A stretch of 64,000 bases of DNA from Methylorubrum extorquens (GTDB lineage: Bacteria; Pseudomonadota; Alphaproteobacteria; Rhizobiales; Beijerinckiaceae). This document shows positions 41,984 through 49,601 of the stretch, piece after piece (positions within the stretch are counted from its first letter, which is position 1; each line of letters begins with the position of its first letter). The stretch covers positions 1,432,001 through 1,496,000 of the forward strand of contig NZ_JALJXF010000001.1 in NCBI RefSeq assembly GCF_024169925.1. The letters are read 5' to 3'. The position numbers and the translations under genes are program-made. Below the pieces are notes generated by a model. The model was not told the origin of the DNA, ran no database searches, and was given only the letters and a program-made list of their open reading frames with translations.

Positions 41984-44545
41984 ATGGAATCGAGGCGGGC
42001 TATGGCGGTGCGGGAGCAAACGGTTTGGGTCGGGCGGCTGCGGCTTGCGGCCCTTGCGGGCGTCTCTCTGACGGCGCTCGTCGGCATGGCATCCGCACGC
42101 GAGGTGGACAAAATCAGCATCGTCCCCATCGCAACTGATATCGTCTCGGCCTCGCTCGATGCCGCAGCAAACCGGCACCGCGTCGCGATCCCGCCGGGTC
42201 CGCTGGAGCCCGCCCTGACGGCGCTCGCCAGGCAGATGCGGCTCAAGCTGGCCTACCAGACTACCCTGACCGAGGGTCTGGTCACGCTGGGCGCCGAGGG
42301 TGAGTTCCGGCCGCTGGAGGCGCTTGCCAGGATCCTCGAAGGCACGGGCCTGACCTATCGCTCGGCCGGCCCGTCCACGATCACCCTGGTCAATCCGCGC
42401 TACGTCCAGCTCGGCCCCGCGCCAGCCAACGCGGTGACGCTCGAGGAACTGTCGGTCGAAGGCCAGGGCCGGGGTCGCGCGCAGGCCGCGGGCCTGCCCC
42501 CGCCGACCGGGACCATGGGACAGCCGCCGGTGCCCTATGCGGGCGGGCAGGTCGGCTCGGGGGCGCGGCTCGGCGTGCTCGGCAACCGCAACGTCTTCGA
42601 CACGCCGTTCAACACAGCGGGCTACACGTCCAAGCTGATCCGCGATCAGCAGGCGCAAGGGTTGATCGACGTGATCGAGAACGATCCGTCGGTGCGGGCG
42701 GTGTCCTCGCTCAGCGACGCGCCGGGCACCTCGCTGTTCATCCGCGGCTTCGACGTCCTGTCTCTCGATATCGGCTTCGACGGCCTGTTCGGCATCACCG
42801 ATGTTCGCCGACCGCCGATCTACAACATCGAGCGGGTCGAGGTGCTCAAGGGGCCGAGCGCGCTCGTCAACGCCGCCGCGCCCAATGGCGGCGTCGGCGG
42901 CAGCATCAACCTCATCCCCAAGCGCGCCTACGAGGAGCCGCTGACGCGCATCACGCCCTTCTTCATCTCGCAAGGTCAGCTCGGCACGGCGGTGGACATC
43001 GGCCGCCGGTTCGGCCCGACGGGCGAGTGGGGCGTGCGCGCCAACGGCGTCTTTCAGCGCGGCGAGACCGCGATCGACCGCGAGCGGCTGCAATTGGGCT
43101 TCGGCTCGCTCGGCGTCGATTACCGCGGCGACCGCTTCCGCATGTCGTTCGATCTCGCGTACCAGGATACCTTCTATCAGCGGAACCGCGGCTTCATCGA
43201 GGCTTTCCCCGGCATAGACATCCCGAGGGCGCCGAGATTGTCGAGTAACCTCGGCCGACCGGGCCTGTATCATCAGGTCAAATCCGTTTTGGGCGCCACG
43301 CGCTTCGAGTATGACCTGACCGACGACACGACCCTGTTTGCCGGCTTCGGTGCAGGGCACACCGCCGAGGACGCGTTCGCCAGCTACAAGTCGATCACAT
43401 CCTCGAACGGGGAATTCGACGATCTGCTCGTGCGTCGGGTGGCCGACTTCACGACCTATACGGCGGATGCCGGGCTGCGCACCCGTTTCGTGACCGGCCC
43501 GATCCGCCACAACGCGACGCTCTCGGCCACCGGCTTCTGGGCCGAGACGAGCTTCCCCAAAGCCTTCCAGTTCCTTCCGGGCGGCAGCGCCAACTTCTCC
43601 AATCCGAGTTCCGTCCCGGCCACGTTTACCGACATCGACATCGGCACCCGCTTCAACGGGCAGACCTATCGAAGCGTCTCAATCGCCGACACGCTGTCTT
43701 CGCTGGACGATCGCGTGTTGCTCACGATCGGCGGACGGGTGCAGCAGCTGGCCGCGAAGGGTTTCGGCTTCAGGCCCGGAACTCCGTCCTTCGGACAAAT
43801 CACGTCAAGCTACGACAACACGGCGTTCACGCCCGCGGTCGCGCTGGTCGTGAAGCCGATCGAAAACCTGTCGCTCTATGGAAACTACGTCGAGGCCCTG
43901 ATCTCACCGAACACGCCGCTGGTCGCCGCGAATGCGAGCGACGTTCTGGCTCCCATCGTCGCCGACCAGAAGGAGGTCGGCATCAAGTATGATTTCGGGA
44001 CCGTCGGCGCCTCCGTCGCGCTGTTCGAGATCCATCGGCCGAGCGCCTTCCTGGACGCCGTGACCGGCGTCTTCGCGGCCAACGGCCTCCAGCGCAACCG
44101 CGGCTTGGAGTTCAACCTGTTCGGCGAACCGCTGCCCGGGGTGCGGCTGATCGGCGGCGCCTCCTTCATCGACGGGCGCCTGGTGAACACCGCCGGAGGG
44201 GCGTTCGACGGGCGGGTGGCACCGGGGGTACCGGCCTTCGCGCTCAACCTCTACGGCGAGGTGGACCTGCCGCCTTGGCTGCTGCCGGGCCTGACCGCGA
44301 CGGGCCGCGTCATCCACACCGCGCGCCAGTTCTACGATCAGGGCAACACCCAAAACATTCCGGACTGGACCCGCTTCGATGCCGGCCTGCGCTACACCTT
44401 CCTCGGCTCGTGGGGAAAGCCGGTGACGCTGCGCGCCAACGTCGTCAACGTGTTCGGCTCCGATTACTGGGCTTCCACCGGTCTCGGTCTCCTGACGCTC
44501 GGCACGCCGCGGACCGTTCTGCTGTCGGCGCAGCTCGATTTCTGA
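41984..44545 (+). CDS. TonB-dependent siderophore receptor with STN signalling domain
   Basis: The protein has 853 residues. After the signal region (VWVGRLRLAALAGVSLTALV) comes an STN domain (about 60-120: VAIPPGPLEPALTALARQMR), which contacts FecR. The plug follows (LIDVIENDPSVRAVSSLSDA, then FIRGFDV and VEVLKGPSALVNAAAPNGGV), then a 22-strand barrel ending in LLSAQLDF. It takes up a ferric siderophore and signals through FecR and the sigma factor. Starts at 41984 and 42002 are both possible; the annotated one has GGAG just upstream. Confidence 0.95.
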   Translation: MESRRAMAVREQTVWVGRLRLAALAGVSLTALVGMASAREVDKISIVPIATDIVSASLDAAANRHRVAIPPGPLEPALTALARQMRLKLAYQTTLTEGLVTLGAEGEFRPLEALARILEGTGLTYRSAGPSTITLVNPRYVQLGPAPANAVTLEELSVEGQGRGRAQAAGLPPPTGTMGQPPVPYAGGQVGSGARLGVLGNRNVFDTPFNTAGYTSKLIRDQQAQGLIDVIENDPSVRAVSSLSDAPGTSLFIRGFDVLSLDIGFDGLFGITDVRRPPIYNIERVEVLKGPSALVNAAAPNGGVGGSINLIPKRAYEEPLTRITPFFISQGQLGTAVDIGRRFGPTGEWGVRANGVFQRGETAIDRERLQLGFGSLGVDYRGDRFRMSFDLAYQDTFYQRNRGFIEAFPGIDIPRAPRLSSNLGRPGLYHQVKSVLGATRFEYDLTDDTTLFAGFGAGHTAEDAFASYKSITSSNGEFDDLLVRRVADFTTYTADAGLRTRFVTGPIRHNATLSATGFWAETSFPKAFQFLPGGSANFSNPSSVPATFTDIDIGTRFNGQTYRSVSIADTLSSLDDRVLLTIGGRVQQLAAKGFGFRPGTPSFGQITSSYDNTAFTPAVALVVKPIENLSLYGNYVEALISPNTPLVAANASDVLAPIVADQKEVGIKYDFGTVGASVALFEIHRPSAFLDAVTGVFAANGLQRNRGLEFNLFGEPLPGVRLIGGASFIDGRLVNTAGGAFDGRVAPGVPAFALNLYGEVDLPPWLLPGLTATGRVIHTARQFYDQGNTQNIPDWTRFDAGLRYTFLGSWGKPVTLRANVVNVFGSDYWASTGLGLLTLGTPRTVLLSAQLDF

Positions 44546-44589
44546 CCATGACGGGGCGGCCTCCTTCGGGCATGAAGCCGCCCCATCCT

Positions 44590-44608
44590 CGTGACAGTTC
44601 CTGTCACG
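44590..44608. terminator. short inverted repeat after the receptor gene
   Basis: CGTGACAG-TTC-CTGTCACG, 8-bp perfect arms, 45 bp after the stop. It has a 3-nt loop and no T-run. The remaining bases to 44748 hold no supported gene. Confidence 0.4.
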
Positions 44609-44816
44609 ATCGATGCCTTGAGATTGCGCAACGGGATGCAACGCCATGCGCAACCGTGAGGGCGGCGGTGAGAGCGCCACGGCGGTCGGCTTCCACAGCT
44701 TCGAGCACCGAGCGCATTCGACTACGGCAGCTGTCCGACGTCAGCACCTGTGGGACAGAATGAGGGTCTTCAGGAACGGAGGATGGCTGGTTCATCGTAG
44801 CCCCTGAGGAGCGAAC

Positions 44817-45155
44817 ATGAAGCAGACATCCGGACCGGCCAAGAAGCCGGCAGAAGCGGTGATCAAGGACATCCGTCGGGCCACACGTCGGCAGTTCTCG
44901 TCCGAGGAGAAGATCCGCGTCGTACTGGAAGGCTTGTGTGGCGAGGACAGCATCGCCGAGTTGTGCCGACGTGAGGGTATCGCCGCCTCGATGTACTACG
45001 GCTGGTCCAAGGAGTTCCTGGAGGCTGGCAAGAAGCGCCTGTCTGGCGACACGGCTCGTGCGGCCACCACGGATGAGGTGCGGGATCTACGTCGCGAAGC
45101 GGGGGCGCTGAAGGAGGTCGTAGCTGATCTCGTCCTGGAGAACCGTCTGCTTTAA
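44817..45155 (+). pseudogene. IS3-family transposase orfA (frameshifted near its end)
   Basis: The protein has 112 residues with a Tnp_1 HTH (RRQFSSEEKIRVVLEGLCGE, then DSIAELCRREGIAASMYYGW) and a leucine-zipper-like tail (LKEVVADLVLENRLL). The frame stops at TAA in CTGCTTTAAAAAAGG. Removing one T gives the expected LLKKGMSGAGDDEA ending in TGA that overlaps the orfB ATG (GCATGAGG). So one inserted T probably shifted the frame. The run TTTAAAAAAG could also be a slippage site. Confidence 0.75.
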
Positions 45156-46046
45156 AAAAGGCATGAGCGGGGCTGGGGACGACGAGGCATGAGGTACCCG
45201 GCCCCCGAGAGGCTGGAGATTATCCGGCTGGTCGAGCAATCCCACCTGCCGGTGCGTGCCACCCTGGACAAGCTCGGCATCACGCGCTCGACGTTTTACC
45301 GCTGGTACGACGCCTACCAGCGCGGCGGCCCCGAGGCGTTGAATGACCAACCTTCGCAGCCGAGCCGGGTCTGGAACCGTCTACCTGCGGAGATCCGCGA
45401 GCAGATCGTTGCCTTGGCTCTGGAGCAGCCTGAACTCAGTCCGCGTGCGCTGGCGGTGCGCTCCACCGACGCGCGCCGCTACTTCGTCTCGGAAGCGACC
45501 GTCTACCGGTTGCTCAAGTCTCAGGACCTGATCACCAGCCCGGCCTGTATCGTCATCAAGGCTGCCGACGAGTACCGCGATAAGACCACCGCGCCCGACC
45601 AGCTTTGGCAGACGGACTCACCTACCTGAAGGTCGTTGGCTGGGGCTGGTACTACCTGTCGACGGTCCTGGACGACTTCTCACGCTACATCGTCGCCTGG
45701 AAGCTGTGCACGACGATGCAGGCCAGCGACGTCACCGCCACGCTCGACCTGGCGCTGGGTGCGGCTGGGTTCGATCAGGCGCGGGTGATGCCGCGGCCAC
45801 GCCTGCTCTCCGACAACGGGCCGAGCTACGTCGCCAGCGACCTGGCTGACTGGCTCGGCATTCGGGGCATGACCCACATCCGCGATGTGCCATGCCATCC
45901 TCAAACGCAGGGCAAGATCGAGTGTTGGCATCAGACGCTCAAGAACCGCATCCTGCTCGAACACGCCTACGTGCCCGGCGAGCTGGAGACGCAGGTTGCC
46001 GACTTCGTCGAACACTACAACCATGCCCGAGCCCATGAAAGCCTGA

Positions 46047-46964
46047 GAACCCGTCCGATAAGGGTTGAGTTTGGGGTTGAGTGGCCGGGATGGCGATGCT
46101 TCCAGAAGGGTGCTGAAGCCTGACCTGGAAGTGCCATGTGGACCCCGACTACCCGGCGGCAGCATAGCCGCTCGGGCCTGCGCTACGAAACCGACCTGAC
46201 GGATGCCGAGTGGGCTGTGGTCGAGCCGCTGATGCCCAAGCCTGCACCGTGCGGGCGTCCGCCGGTCTGGACGATGCGGGAGATCCTGAACGCGATCTTC
46301 TACGTGCTGCGCGGCGGGATCGCGTGGCGGCTGATCCCCAAGGATCTGCCACCCCGCTCGACCACCTACGGCTACTTCAGCCGCTGGCGCGACGACGGCC
46401 TGTTCGGCCGGATCAACCACCACCTCGTCATGGCTGACCGTGAACGGGTCGGACGCGAGGCTTCGCCGTCGGCGGCGGTTCTGGATAGCCAGAGCATCAA
46501 GACCACCGAGAGCGGCGGGCCGCGCGGCTACGATGCCGGCAAGAAGGTGAAGGGCCGTAAGCGCCAAGCTCTGGTCGACACGGACGGGCGTGCCCTCGTC
46601 CTCGATCCGCAGCCCGCCGACGTACAGGATCGCGACGGAGCGGTGCCGGTGCTGCGTTTGTCGCGTCGCACCTTCCCGTTCATCACCAAGGCGTTCGCCG
46701 ATGCTGGCTATGCCGGAGACCGACCCGCCACGGCCACGAGCATCACCGTCGCGATCGTGCGCAAGCCACCCGGGCAGGTCGGCTTCGCCGTTCACCCGCG
46801 CCGCTGGGTCGTCGAGCGCTTCTTCGCCTGGATCAGCCGCAATCGCCGCCTCTGGAAGGATCCGGAGGCCACCCTCGCCTCGGCCCAAGCCTTCCTCTAC
46901 GCCGCCGCTGCCATGATCCTCGTCCGACGCCTCGGACGCGCTTCGTGACTTATCGGACGGACTC
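46047..46964 (+). mobile_element. IS5-family element (918 bp), complete, nested in the IS3 orfB
   Basis: Terminal repeats: GAACCCGTCCGATAAG on the left and, on the other strand from the right end, GAGTCCGTCCGATAAG. TGA flanks both ends (46044-46046 and 46965-46967) and the match extends to CTGAG, so the duplication is TNA-like, as in the IS1031 group of IS5. Removing it rejoins the IS3 reading frame exactly (ESL-SNLTPADV). Confidence 0.88.
46136..46948 (+). CDS. IS5-family transposase
   Basis: The 270-residue intact DDE transposase has LTDAEWAVVEPLMPKPAPCG, then GRPPVWTMREILNAIFYVLR, the first catalytic Asp in AVLDSQSIKTTESGG, the second near QALVDTDGRAL, and the Glu in RRWVVERFFAWISRNRRLWK. 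The length is normal for the IS1031/IS427 group and no frameshift is seen, so the element may still be active. Confidence 0.93.
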   Translation: MWTPTTRRQHSRSGLRYETDLTDAEWAVVEPLMPKPAPCGRPPVWTMREILNAIFYVLRGGIAWRLIPKDLPPRSTTYGYFSRWRDDGLFGRINHHLVMADRERVGREASPSAAVLDSQSIKTTESGGPRGYDAGKKVKGRKRQALVDTDGRALVLDPQPADVQDRDGAVPVLRLSRRTFPFITKAFADAGYAGDRPATATSITVAIVRKPPGQVGFAVHPRRWVVERFFAWISRNRRLWKDPEATLASAQAFLYAAAAMILVRRLGRAS

Positions 46965-47146
46965 TGAGCAACCTCACGCCCGCTGACGTCTCCTTCGGAC
47001 GCGGCGAAGGAATCCTGGCCGAGCGGGAACGCATCAAGCGCCAGACCCTGATGGATCGCCGCTTGCGCCACCACGCGCAGGCCGCCTAACCTCTTACCCC
47101 AAATGGACCAGAGCCTCCGCTCCTGAACACCGCTGAATGTCCCAAA

Positions 47147-47788
47147 TCATCTGACGACGGACAGGCCGGATTCTTCCACCGGAACCAACGCGACGGTTTT
47201 GCCGCCCATTCCGGCGGCCGGTGCGTTGAAGACGAGCTGAAGCCCATGGTGTGCGAGCAGATCACGCAGCAGCGTCCGGTCGGCGGTTCGGCTTGCCAGC
47301 ATGCCCAGTCGCTTGCCCGCCAGGTCCGGGACTGCCTTGACCCCGGAGGCGCCCGGCGCCACCACGAAGGCGGCGAGTTCACGCAGGACGGCGAGCGTAA
47401 GGCCGTTCCCCGGCATCGACACGTCGGGCCTGACCACCGCGAGGTCGGCATTGCCGGTTCTCAGCGCCTCGGCGCTCTCGCGCACCCCGCCGAACGCGAC
47501 GACCTTGAGGCGGACGGCGAGCTTCCGCCGGGCGAGTTCGTCGGCGTAGGCCCGCAGGAGCGTCGGCTCGGTGCCGCCGTTCGGGGCGACCGCGATGGTC
47601 AGGGTCGTGGCCCGGGTCAGGTGGAAGCCGGCGAAGATAAGGAGGACGAACAGGAGCGCCAACCCAAGGGGGAGCCACATCCCGCGACCATCCGGTAACG
47701 CCAGCTTACGCACGCCTGCCCCCAACCTCGCCGGGTCGACCGGCCTTGGCACCCAGGTGGTCGATGGGCCGTCGGATTTCGAGGGCAC
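47147..47788 (-). pseudogene. TAXI-family solute-binding protein, C-terminus lost to the IS3 insertion
   Basis: The 213-residue remnant has one membrane helix (MWLPLGLALLFVLLIFAGFH, about 37-58). It then starts a type-2 periplasmic-binding fold (LTIAVAPNGGTEPTLLRAYA, GNADLAVVRPDVSM, DLAGKRLGMLASR). Known TAXI proteins continue for 150-250 more residues. The frame ends at TGA exactly where the IS3 end begins (47146/47147), and no continuation is recognised beyond 44748, so flanking DNA was probably deleted too. Confidence 0.78.
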
Positions 47789-47808
47789 GGATTGCCGGTG
47801 ACCGGAAT

Positions 47809-47859
47809 CCTAACGGGACGCTTATGAGATTGGCTCCGCTTCCCGCTCGAACCCTAATG
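47809..47859 (+). promoter_or_regulatory. phased direct-repeat box, copy B (before the 47.9-kb small gene)
   Basis: CCTAACG at 47809, GCTTATG at 47820 (+11) and CCTAATG at 47853 (+44). The spacings are one and four helical turns. The same arrangement, and much of the sequence between, occurs upstream of the kdp operon (57367 downward) and at 57944 downward. Direction relative to the downstream gene is the same in all three. An OmpR/PhoB-type regulator is the natural candidate. Confidence 0.6.
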
Positions 47860-47915
47860 CGGTCGGGCGCAGATAAGGGACGCGGTCACCCGAAGACCGC
47901 GCGAGCCCCAGAGAC

Positions 47916-48152
47916 ATGATGTCTACCACCGTTCAAGTCGCCGCCATCCATGTCCAGGCCTCCGCTTCGGACGCGGCACGGTTCATCGTCGGCCAGAACC
48001 CGGAAGGCCATTGGGTCGCAATCGAGATCCACGGGCGCGCCGGCGGCTTGTTCCGGAGCTGCAAGGCCGCGGTCGACTACGCCGAGGACGAGACCGACCA
48101 CCGGCCCGACGCCGTGCTCCTGTCCGAGAAGCGAATCGAACTGCGCATCTGA
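47916..48152 (+). CDS. small conserved-looking cytoplasmic protein, unknown
   Basis: The 78-residue protein has a short beta-alpha-beta look: VAAIHVQASASDAARFIVGQ, HWVAIEIHGRAGGLFRSCKA, AAVDYAEDETDHRPDAVLLS. It resembles the small proteins often annotated near kdp or stress genes in Methylobacterium. There is no signal peptide. A phased-repeat box lies 57 bp upstream, tying it to kdp regulation (inference). The ATG at 47916 or 47919 is the start. Confidence 0.72.
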   Translation: MMSTTVQVAAIHVQASASDAARFIVGQNPEGHWVAIEIHGRAGGLFRSCKAAVDYAEDETDHRPDAVLLSEKRIELRI

Positions 48153-48361
48153 CGTCATGGCCGACGCCCTGGAGAGGTCGGCCCCGGCATCCCATATCCA
48201 TCTTGTCGTCGACCGTATGGGTTTCCCGTCTCCAGGTTCGGCAACCTCGGCACAGTATCCCTCAATCTGGGCTGAAAGCCCGGGCGCTGCTTGGACACGG
48301 TTCGGGTGGTCCCGGCCATCGGCGTATGGAGGTGCAGGGCGCCCGCAAGCTGCGCCTCGCC

Positions 48362-48823
48362 TCACACCTTGCCGGTTGCTCGGGCGCTGACCAACGCATA
48401 GAGGCTAGCCGCGTCCCGCGCGCCCCTTAGGGCCTTGGCGGACGCCGGGTCCCTGAGCTTGCGCGCCACGCAGGCCAGGGCGTTCAAGTTTTCTCCACCG
48501 TCGCCGATTGGCAGCAGCAGTAGGAAGACGAGGTCCACAGGCCGCTCGTCGACCGCATCGAAATCGAGTGGATCTCGCAGGCGCGCCAGCAAGCCGAACG
48601 GCTTCCGCACCGTCTCCAGCCGCGCATGCGGAAGCGACACGCCATCGCCGACCCCGGTCGAGCCAAGCCCCTCCCGGCGGACGAGGGCACCGAGGATCGT
48701 GCCGGCATCCAAGTCGAGGGACCGGGCCGCGCGTCGGGCTAGATCGTCGAGGAGGGCGGTCTTGCCGGAGGCGCGCAGGCCGTGGACCACGTCCGCTGGT
48801 GCGAGGATGTCGTGGATAGTCAT
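48362..48823 (-). CDS. PTS EIIA-type protein, PtsN-like
   Basis: The 153-residue protein has the EIIA(fructose/nitrogen) fold with the phospho-histidine motif GVGDGVSLPHARLETV (His near residue 67). It is the last gene of the kdp operon, 31 bp after kdpE. In E. coli unphosphorylated EIIA(Ntr) binds KdpD and changes kdp output, so the position suggests a built-in regulator of KdpD. The canonical ptsN sits beside rpoN, which makes this a paralogue. Confidence 0.85.
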   Translation of the reverse strand: MTIHDILAPADVVHGLRASGKTALLDDLARRAARSLDLDAGTILGALVRREGLGSTGVGDGVSLPHARLETVRKPFGLLARLRDPLDFDAVDERPVDLVFLLLLPIGDGGENLNALACVARKLRDPASAKALRGARDAASLYALVSARATGKV

Positions 48824-48854
48824 TGCGTCTGCCAGCTACCTGCGGGGCTGGGTT

Positions 48855-49601
48855 TCAAGAGCTCGTCTCCGTCGCCGACGACTTGGCGTCGTTCGCCGCG
48901 CGCAGCTTGAGGTTCGGTTCGTCGTCGGGGGCCCTCAGTCGATAGCCGACGCCGGTTTCGGTGAGAAGGATGCGCGGTCGCTCCGGGTCAGCCTCCAGCT
49001 TCTGTCGGAGCTGGCGCATGTAGACCCGCAGGTACTGCGGTTCCGACGAGACCGAGACCTCGTGCATGAGCTGGGCATGCGTCAGCACCTTGCCGGCGTG
49101 CAGCACGAGAACCCGCAGGAAGTCGTACTCCCTCGGGGTCAGCTTCACCTCGGCGTCGTCAACCTTCACTATGCGCCGCACGAGGTCGACGGAGAGGCCG
49201 TCGACCCGGAAAACGGGGCGCTCGCCACGGGCGGCCAGTTGATGGCGTAGCGCTGCGCGCAGACGGGCGAGTAGTTCGGCCATGCCGAAGGGCTTCGTCA
49301 CGTAGTCGTCCGCGCCGAGGTCGAGCGCCTCGACCTTGCCACCCTCGTCGTCCCGGCTCGACAGTACCACCACCGGCAGCCCGGGGTGGCTTACCCGGAT
49401 CGCGCGGAGCAAGTCGTGCCCGCGCATGTCAGGTAGGCCGAGATCGAGGATGACGAGGTCCGGGCTTTCGCGACCGAGCACCTCAAGGGCGATGGCGGCG
49501 TTCGGGGCCTCCAAGATAGCATACCCCTGCGTGGACAGGCCCATGCGCAGCAGCTTGCGGATCGGGGGCTCGTCGTCGATGACGAGGATGGTCGGGCTCA
49601 T
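48855..49601 (-). CDS. kdpE: response regulator KdpE
   Basis: The 248-residue protein has a receiver domain with phospho-acceptor Asp53 (LVILDLGLPD) and switch Lys near 103 (VTKPFG), then an OmpR-type winged helix (KLTPREYDFLRVLVLHAGKV ... VYMRQLRQKLE). The ATG overlaps the kdpD stop (ATGA). It activates kdpFABC under K+ limitation. The acidic C-terminal tail (DDEPNLKLRAANDAKSSATE) is longer than in E. coli. Confidence 0.96.
   Translation of the reverse strand: MSPTILVIDDEPPIRKLLRMGLSTQGYAILEAPNAAIALEVLGRESPDLVILDLGLPDMRGHDLLRAIRVSHPGLPVVVLSSRDDEGGKVEALDLGADDYVTKPFGMAELLARLRAALRHQLAARGERPVFRVDGLSVDLVRRIVKVDDAEVKLTPREYDFLRVLVLHAGKVLTHAQLMHEVSVSSEPQYLRVYMRQLRQKLEADPERPRILLTETGVGYRLRAPDDEPNLKLRAANDAKSSATETSS

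Larger units (their letters stand above)
45189..47089 (+). pseudogene. IS3-family transposase orfB (frameshifted and split by an IS5-family insertion)
   Basis: The 5' piece (45189-45613) has the IS3 orfB start RYPAPERLEIIRLVEQSHLP. At QTD|LTYLK near 45613 one T is missing, shifting to the frame that carries DDFSRYIVAWKL, LLSDNGPSYV and KIECWHQTLKN (DDE core). The frame reaches ARAHESL and is cut by the IS5 element at 46046. After 46964 the original tail resumes (SNLTPADVSFGRGEGILAER ... RLRHHAQAA, stop 47087-47089). The element has three lesions. Confidence 0.85.
44749..47146 (+). mobile_element. IS3-family element, inactivated, interrupted by an IS5-family element
   Basis: Left end TGTGGGACAGAATGAGGGTC at 44749 and right end, read on the other strand from 47146, TTTGGGACATTCAGCG, then GTGTTCAGGAGCGGAGG. 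These resemble TCTTCAGGAACGGAGG on the left, so they are the terminal inverted repeats. Inside are orfA and orfB of an IS3 transposase, both frameshifted, and a nested 918-bp IS5-like element. The right end adjoins the truncated TAXI gene. No target duplication could be confirmed. Confidence 0.82.

Noticed and set aside
44604..44795. C-terminal remainder of the TAXI protein left of the IS3 element
   Set aside because: The minus-strand frame there shows no binding-protein motifs and does not continue the interrupted fold.
45087..45191. Programmed frameshift between IS3 orfA and orfB
   Set aside because: Although TTTAAAAAAG could slip, deleting one T gives an orfA ending that overlaps orfB perfectly, so a simple one-base insertion in a dead element explains it better. 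Kept only as an alternative in the orfA entry.
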